Source: Paenibacillus camerounensis | Lineage (GTDB): Bacteria; Bacillota; Bacilli; Paenibacillales; Paenibacillaceae | Reading direction: 5' to 3' | Length of the DNA stretch: 64,000 nucleotides | Assembly: GCF_000723885.1 (NCBI RefSeq) | Contig: NZ_CCDG010000044.1 | Span: 80,927 to 144,926, forward strand | In this document: in pieces, positions 58,881 through 64,000 of the stretch | Layout: each line of letters opens with the position of its first letter | Numbering within the stretch: position 1 is the first letter of the stretch | Translations under genes and position numbers: made by a program | The notes under the pieces: generated by a model | Seen by the model: the letters and a program-made list of their open reading frames with translations, nothing else | Told to the model about the DNA's origin: nothing | The model's database searches: none

Positions 58881-60092
58881 TTGGGTAAGCTGCAAATTAG
58901 CGAAAAAGCGGGGAAACCCGGCACAACTGCCGGACGGCCTGCCTCAATGCAGCGTAGTGTAACTTTATTATTCGCCATAGCCTGCGGGCTGTCTGTTGCC
59001 AATGTGTATTACGCCCAGCCGCTGCTGGATGTCATCGCGGAGGAGTTCGCTATTGCCCCTTCATCCGTTGGTATTGTGATCACGGTTACACAGGTTTGTT
59101 ATGCGTTAGGCCTTTTTTTACTGGTGCCCCTTGGCGATATTCTTAACAAGCGTCTGCTGATTCCCGGCCAGATGTTCTTATCCGTGCTTGCTTTAACCGC
59201 GATCTCTTTTGCGCCGAATGTCAGCGTATTTTTGGGGGGCCTGGCCATTGTGGGGTTATTGGCCGTTGTTACACAGACATTAGTTGCTTATGCTGCAACG
59301 TTAGCCGCCCCCTCCGAAAGAGGGCGTACGGTTGGAATCGTGACCGGCGGTATTGTCATTGGTATTCTGCTGGCGAGATCTGCTGCAGGAGTGCTCACGG
59401 ATGTGGCAGGCTGGCGTGCGGTCTATCTTCTGTCCGCAGTCTGCATTCTTGCAATTTCATTAACGCTGCTGCGGATCATGCCGCAGGAGGAACGGAGAAC
59501 CCCGCTTTCCTATTTCCAGCTGCTGCGTTCCGTTCTGGGCATGTATAGAGAAGAGCGTATCTTACGTGTCCGCTCCTTGCTTTGCATGTTCATTTTTGCC
59601 GCTTTCAGCATTTTGTGGACTTCGCTGGTGTTACCGCTCAGCCAGCCTCCGCTGTCACTCTCTCACTCTGCCATCGGAGCATTTGGCTTAGCCGGAGTCG
59701 CCGGGGCATTGGGGGCAACCCGTGCCGGGCGGCTGGCCGACCGGGGATATGGACAGATCACAACCGGAATTGCGCTTGTCCTGCTCCTCTTTTCCTGGCT
59801 GCCTATCAGCTATACGGAGCGCTCCCTGGCCGCACTTGTTATTGGAATCCTCCTTCTGGACCTGGCCGTTCAGGCGGTGCATGTTACGAATCAAAGTATG
59901 ATTTTGAATGTTCGTCCTGAGGCCCGCAGCCGTCTAACCGCCGCTTATATGATCTTCTATTCGATCGGCAGCTCCGCCGGCTCTATTGCCGCAACAGGCA
60001 TGTACGCCTATGCCGGGTGGAACGGAGTATGCTGGCTCGGAGCCGGTGTAAGTGCAACCGCTCTACTAATCTGGGCTATAACCAGACGTTAA
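58881..60092 (+). CDS. MFS exporter (DHA1-type)
   Basis: 403 residues, 12 TM helices of the major facilitator superfamily. TM1 LLFAIACGLSVANVYYAQPL with the YYAQPLL motif of the YgaY-like group, motif A-like loop VPLGDILNKRLLIPGQM, motif C region TVGIVTGGIVIGILLARSAAG and second-half motif A ATRAGRLADRGYGQI. Start TTG 58881 with AAGAGGAG. Drug or metabolite efflux, probably repressed by the divergent TetR protein. Substrate unknown. Confidence 0.88.
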   Translation: MGKLQISEKAGKPGTTAGRPASMQRSVTLLFAIACGLSVANVYYAQPLLDVIAEEFAIAPSSVGIVITVTQVCYALGLFLLVPLGDILNKRLLIPGQMFLSVLALTAISFAPNVSVFLGGLAIVGLLAVVTQTLVAYAATLAAPSERGRTVGIVTGGIVIGILLARSAAGVLTDVAGWRAVYLLSAVCILAISLTLLRIMPQEERRTPLSYFQLLRSVLGMYREERILRVRSLLCMFIFAAFSILWTSLVLPLSQPPLSLSHSAIGAFGLAGVAGALGATRAGRLADRGYGQITTGIALVLLLFSWLPISYTERSLAALVIGILLLDLAVQAVHVTNQSMILNVRPEARSRLTAAYMIFYSIGSSAGSIAATGMYAYAGWNGVCWLGAGVSATALLIWAITRR

Positions 60093-60120
60093 TAATATAA
60101 CAGGCAGCAATCACAAAGAA

Positions 60121-60170
60121 CCGCCCTTAGGCAAATGGAAGGGTTGAGCAGCCATTTTGCTTAAGGGCGG
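60121..60170. terminator. Long inverted repeat between MFS and GH94 genes
   Basis: CCGCCCTTAGGCAAATGG and CCATTTTGCTTAAGGGCGG form an almost complete 18-bp stem between convergent genes. The U tract is weak on the plus strand and TTCTTT on the minus. Confidence 0.65.
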
Positions 60171-60284
60171 TGGATGTGCCTATTACTCCTGACGGAAGTA
60201 TAGTAAAAGGTATTTAATGAAAGCTGTAGCCGTCGGGTATGTTTAACACCGAATGTAGTCCGCCTAATGAGAAGCCTATTTTTT

Positions 60285-62678
60285 CTACAAAACGACTTCA
60301 ACCTTGACGGATGACCGTCCGGGATAGGCCGGGAGCACATTACCCTCTACAGGCTCGCCGTCAACGGTGATGCTTTTGACGCCTTTGCAGACCCTGCTCG
60401 TATTGGTAACACTAATGTCGTAGACGCAGCCACGAAAACGCCGCTTGACCGTGAAGCCTTCCCAGTCCGCAGGAATGCACGGGTCGATGGACAGACCATT
60501 TAAAACCGGCTTTACCCCGAGAATATACTGGGTAACAGCCACGTACATCCAGGCAGCGGTACCGGTCAGCCAGGAGACATTAGCCAATCCGAACTTGTCG
60601 GACTCCGGCCCGAACAGGTTGGAAGCATAGACGTAAGGCTCCGCTTTGTAGCGCCACAAGCCCGCTTTGTCCATGGCTACATTCGGCAGCAGCTGGCGGT
60701 AATATTTATAAGCCAGATCCCCGCGGCCCAGCAGGCATTCCGCTATAATTGCCCAGGTATTGGCATGGCAGAATACCGCTCCGTTCTCTCCGGTTCCCTT
60801 GTTGTAATTGGTCAAAGGGTCGGCAGGATCGGGGAAGGTGGTGATCGACGGGTGGATTTTTTTGATGCCGAGCTCGGTGTCCAGCATTTCCCGCACACTG
60901 TCCATCGCCTGAATTCCCTTATCCACGTCTGCCATACCGGAGATGGTGGCCCAGGTCTGGGTGTTGAGCCAGATTTTGGCCTCGTCGTGTTCATCGCTGC
61001 CGAGGAACCGGCCGTCATCCATGATTGCCCGGCGGAACCAGCGGCCGTCCCAGCCGATACTGTTGACCAGCTCACGCTGGCTCTCATACATTGTCCCATA
61101 TCTGACAGCGTCCTCCGGGTATCCGGCTGCCGCAGCAAGGTCAATCATCCGCAGCAGTACGGTTCCGAGCTGCATCGAGGTCCAGATACTCTCGCCGCGG
61201 CCCTCGCGGCAGACCCGGAACAGCTGGTCATTCCAGTCCGAGCGCAGCATCAGCGGAAAACCGCGGGAGCCAAGCTGTGAGGCCGTAAAATCGATGGCTG
61301 CCCGCAAATGCTCATACACCGTACCCTCACCGCCGTCATAATAAGGTACATTTGCCTGCAGGAACGCAGCATCCCCTGTCTCCGCCAGCAGGTCCCAGGC
61401 CGAAAGCGCCGTCCACAGATGGTCATCCGAATGAATGCTCGTTACTGGCTCCCAGCCCTCGTTCGGGAAAAAGTAATGGTTCACATGCCCGTCCCTGTAC
61501 TGCTGGCCGAGCAGCAGCTTCAGCTTGTCAAAAGCAAGCTCCGTATCAAAAGGTACAACCGCCAGTATATCCTGGGCCGTATCCCGGTAGCCTACACCGC
61601 GGAACGTTCCGGTCGCGTAAAAGGAAATATTGCGCGAAAATAAAAAGTTACGGTGCGCCTGATAAGGATTCCAGATGTTAATCATCCGCTGGGCATCCTG
61701 ATCCGGCAGCCTGCTCTCCCAGGCGCCTAAGTAGTCTGACCAGTTCTCTTGCAGCGCCTGGAAGGAGGCTTCCACAAATCCGGCTTCCCTGGAATGGAAT
61801 ATAGCCCGTGACACCTCAGCCTCATCCGCCGCCGTACCGAGAAACACATTAATCGTCCGGCTCTCTCCCGGCTGGAGAGTAACATTGAACTGCAGCGCGC
61901 CGCAGGGGTCACCGCCCAGCAGCGTTGATCCGGTACAGCCGCCATTCTCAATTGCCGCCGGATTGGTTTCACTGCGGTAGCTGCCGATGAACTCCTCGCG
62001 GTCACCGTCATAGCCGGCAAGCGGAGTATCCGCAGCCAGATAGACAAGCGGCGTCTCCTCAGGCTTCGGCTGGTTTTCTACCCCGTACCGGTAGACCAGC
62101 GCCCCAGCCTCATGATACTGCACGGACACCTGATGCTTATTGTAGCACTGCCACTGCAGCTCACGCATAAATTCCATCATCCCGAATTCAGCGTAGGCGT
62201 AGACCTTCAGCTCTCTCGCTTCGGTCCCTTCATTAGTCAGGGTCAGATTCCAGATCAGCGAATTCTCATGCGGTCCGACAAAATACACCGTCCGGGCCGC
62301 GATACCGCCGCGCTTTGCCTCAAAGCGGGTGTAGCCCATCCCGTGGGCGCTTTTCCATTCCTCGGGCTTATCCAGGGCGGGCTCGCTGGTCGGGCACCAG
62401 TAGCTGCCCGTCTTGGCATCCTGCACATAGATGTACGGGCCGGAACGGTCCATCGGCAGATGGAAGAAACGGTAGCGTGTAATCCGCCAGATCTGGGGCG
62501 ACTTGTAAAAAGCCACGCCCCCGCCGGCATGCGACATCATCGTATGAAAGGTGCCGTTCGACAGATAGTTCATCCAAGGTGTCGGCATGTCATGCCGTTT
62601 GAATTCTACTTCTTTTTCGTCATCCCTGAAGGCATAATAATCTTTCGGATCGGCATGTCTGGTTAGCTCCGTCTTCAC
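60285..62678 (-). CDS. GH94 family glycoside phosphorylase
   Basis: Inverting phosphorolysis of a beta-linked disaccharide or oligosaccharide to sugar 1-phosphate. 797 residues, close to cellobiose and chitobiose phosphorylases. N-terminal beta-sandwich (MPTPWMNYLSNGTFHTMMSH, RITRYRFFHLPMDRSGPYIY), (alpha/alpha)6 barrel with GYRDTAQDILAVVPFD near 365 and general acid RSDWNDQLFRV near 490, IHPSITTFPDPADPLTNYNK near 630. Specificity (cellobiose, cellodextrin, laminaribiose, 1,2-beta-glucan, chitobiose) cannot be assigned. Start GTG 62678 with AAGGAG. 31 nt after the 62710 gene, so one operon. Confidence 0.92.
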   Translation of the reverse strand: MKTELTRHADPKDYYAFRDDEKEVEFKRHDMPTPWMNYLSNGTFHTMMSHAGGGVAFYKSPQIWRITRYRFFHLPMDRSGPYIYVQDAKTGSYWCPTSEPALDKPEEWKSAHGMGYTRFEAKRGGIAARTVYFVGPHENSLIWNLTLTNEGTEARELKVYAYAEFGMMEFMRELQWQCYNKHQVSVQYHEAGALVYRYGVENQPKPEETPLVYLAADTPLAGYDGDREEFIGSYRSETNPAAIENGGCTGSTLLGGDPCGALQFNVTLQPGESRTINVFLGTAADEAEVSRAIFHSREAGFVEASFQALQENWSDYLGAWESRLPDQDAQRMINIWNPYQAHRNFLFSRNISFYATGTFRGVGYRDTAQDILAVVPFDTELAFDKLKLLLGQQYRDGHVNHYFFPNEGWEPVTSIHSDDHLWTALSAWDLLAETGDAAFLQANVPYYDGGEGTVYEHLRAAIDFTASQLGSRGFPLMLRSDWNDQLFRVCREGRGESIWTSMQLGTVLLRMIDLAAAAGYPEDAVRYGTMYESQRELVNSIGWDGRWFRRAIMDDGRFLGSDEHDEAKIWLNTQTWATISGMADVDKGIQAMDSVREMLDTELGIKKIHPSITTFPDPADPLTNYNKGTGENGAVFCHANTWAIIAECLLGRGDLAYKYYRQLLPNVAMDKAGLWRYKAEPYVYASNLFGPESDKFGLANVSWLTGTAAWMYVAVTQYILGVKPVLNGLSIDPCIPADWEGFTVKRRFRGCVYDISVTNTSRVCKGVKSITVDGEPVEGNVLPAYPGRSSVKVEVVL

Positions 62679-62709
62679 CGGGCTTCAGCTCCTTAGTCAT
62701 GTTATAATG

Positions 62710-64000
62710 CTATTTCGGCTCGACCTCATCCAGGGTCAGACGGTATTCCAGACCCTTCATATAGCTGCCGTCCGGGTTCAAAAAGGTCAGGCCGAACGCC
62801 AGGTCTCCGCCCGTTCCCTGCAGGATGGCTATCAGCCGGTTAAGCCCGGTCTGCAGCGTAAGCTCCCGTTCCGGCTCAGCTGCAAGCTCACCGTTCAGGT
62901 AGATTTCATAGGGTACGTCCGTGTGGATCCGCAGCCGGCCCGGGTAATGCTGAGCAGCCTCCCCTGCTTTATCCGGGACATCCACAAAACAGCTCAGAAA
63001 CCAGCGGTTATTCCCTGCATTTGCTATGCGCAGGGTGCCGTCACCGGGGCGGCGCTCTTTTTTCTGCATCCAGCCGTATAGGCCTTCGCCCAGATTATTT
63101 AATGAGAATTCCCGGTCAATGTAGTACGACTTCATCTCTTCATAATCAATGTGGGGCGGGCAGGGCAGGGCCATCATCGTTTCCACGGCCCATTCCCCGT
63201 CCCCCTTCACGCTGTTCAGCAGGCCGTCATCAAAGGACGCACCCAGATTACCCAGCAGCCGGGTATACAGGCGGACCGCCTTGTCATTGCCGGGATCGGT
63301 CAGGAGCTGGGAGCAGATTACTGACCCTTCACCTAACTTGACTTCAGCCATGAAGGTTCCTGCATGTCGGGCCTTTCTGCGGTTCAGCTCCACCAGCGCG
63401 AGCCGGCTGTATTCGGCGGTGTAGCCATGCACGAAGTAGTCCTTCCAGGCTGTTCCCTCGATGCTTGTGCAGAGCGCATCCGCGCCCGGGATGTCCAGGC
63501 TATGCTCGCCCAGCACATGGTTCCTGACCTCGCGCGGCGACAGAAACACCTTGTCGAAGCCGAACAGGTCGACAGGGCTGAACCCCTGCACGGCGGCGTG
63601 ATCATATTCCGCCGCCAGGTGATACGCCTCGTGCAGCTGTACGCGCACGGGCCGGTCCAGCAGGCTGCCGAGCGCCGCCTGCTGCCCTGGCTCAGCCGGC
63701 AGCAGCACGAGCTGCCCGCCGGCCTCGGCGTAGTGCCGGAGCGCCGCGGCTGTGCCCGGCGCTTCCAGCATGCAGGCTTCGGCTATAATCAGGCCGAAGT
63801 CCTGCAGTTGTGCGCGCGCCGCAATAGCTGGCGCGCCCGGTTCCGGCGCTGGTGCCTCCAGCGCCGTGTACTGCAGCCGCAGCACCGCCAGGAGGGCTGC
63901 GGCCTCCCCGCCGGCGCGGACCAGCGCGGCGGCGGACCTGCCGGGGCGCGCCAGCGGCGCCCCGGGGAGGGGCTGGCCTGCGCCGGCGGTGCCCCCGGCG
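62710..64000 (-). CDS. Large carbohydrate-related protein, 5' end beyond window
   Basis: At least 430 residues, open to base 64000, so only the C-terminal part is visible. Features: a Rossmann-like segment (FGLIIAEACMLEAPGTAAAL, YAEAGGQLVLLPAEPG) resembling the glutamine-amidotransferase-like/trimerisation domain of beta-galactosidase-type enzymes; EVKLGEGSVICSQLLTDPGN with the familiar 'lost revenue' style closing strand; then a beta-sandwich (PGRLRIHTDVPYEIYLNGEL) as in GH2-type jelly rolls. Likely the C-terminal half of a GH2-like or related hydrolase feeding the GH94 enzyme (inference). GC content rises sharply near the edge. Confidence 0.7.
   Translation of the reverse strand, partial: AGGTAGAGQPLPGAPLARPGRSAAALVRAGGEAAALLAVLRLQYTALEAPAPEPGAPAIAARAQLQDFGLIIAEACMLEAPGTAAALRHYAEAGGQLVLLPAEPGQQAALGSLLDRPVRVQLHEAYHLAAEYDHAAVQGFSPVDLFGFDKVFLSPREVRNHVLGEHSLDIPGADALCTSIEGTAWKDYFVHGYTAEYSRLALVELNRRKARHAGTFMAEVKLGEGSVICSQLLTDPGNDKAVRLYTRLLGNLGASFDDGLLNSVKGDGEWAVETMMALPCPPHIDYEEMKSYYIDREFSLNNLGEGLYGWMQKKERRPGDGTLRIANAGNNRWFLSCFVDVPDKAGEAAQHYPGRLRIHTDVPYEIYLNGELAAEPERELTLQTGLNRLIAILQGTGGDLAFGLTFLNPDGSYMKGLEYRLTLDEVEPK

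Overview
The window looks like a chromosomal segment of a Paenibacillus-type Bacillota (inference). The reasons are the gene order hisS-aspS, dtd-rel, apt, recJ, secF/secD, comN, spoVB, yajC-tgt-queA-ruvBAC-bofC, the sporulation genes, the GGAGG-type ribosome binding sites with frequent TTG/GTG starts, a hisS T-box leader, CcpA cre sites, and large glycoside hydrolases. I see no rRNA, tRNA, CRISPR array, transposase or phage gene.

Layout. 1-2259 (-): secreted GH9 cellulase with CBM3 and fibronectin-III modules, cut by the window edge. 2671-4389 (-): rarA and a small Mor/CD3324-type regulator with a hairpin-rich leader. 4920-6953 (+): chemoreceptor. 7042-15270 (-): helD, a purine permease, tcdA, aspS, hisS and their T-box leader. 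15676-19755 (-): a small unknown protein, a PfpI/DJ-1 protein, dtd and rel. 20170-21480 (+): uracil-type permease. 21721-28513 (-): apt, recJ, a CDF-like protein, secF, secD, comN. 28732-32863: spoVB (+), DUF421 protein (-), TIGR04086 membrane protein (+), PAP2 phosphatase (+). 32947-39860 (-): ruvC-ruvA-ruvB-spoIID-like-queA-tgt-yajC in one run. 40137-44419 (-): bglP-bglH-bglG aryl-beta-glucoside PTS operon with RAT/terminator, promoter and two cre sites, inserted between ruvC and bofC. 44705-45475 (-): bofC. 45855-52053 (-): accessory block of lipoprotein serpin, CocE/NonD hydrolase, M19-like dipeptidase and ornithine cyclodeaminase-like protein. 52233-53411 (+): fabV. 53614-54990 (-): PIG-V-like mannosyltransferase. 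55200-56336 (+): GH88 hydrolase, followed by a 0.9 kb gene-free stretch with a G-skewed block and an exact 51-bp tandem array. 57242-64000: AraC regulator (+), TetR (-) and MFS exporter (+), GH94 phosphorylase (-) and a large carbohydrate-related protein (-) that runs off the right edge.

How the genes fit together. The left two thirds is conserved housekeeping: translation quality control (hisS, aspS, dtd, tcdA, tgt, queA), stringent response and purine salvage (rel, apt, two permeases), recombination (ruvABC, recJ, rarA), Sec export (secD, secF, yajC) and sporulation (spoVB, bofC, SpoIID-like). The right third is accessory carbohydrate and peptide catabolism with its own regulators.

The most unusual features are non-coding. 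They are a 51-bp x 8 hairpin array at 56728-57112, a shared hairpin module sitting directly on the ribosome binding sites of apt and the TIGR04086 gene, a four-hairpin leader before the CD3324-type gene, two long hairpins between the hisS T-box and hisS, and direct repeats flanking the serpin block. All statements come from reading the sequence. No database search was run.
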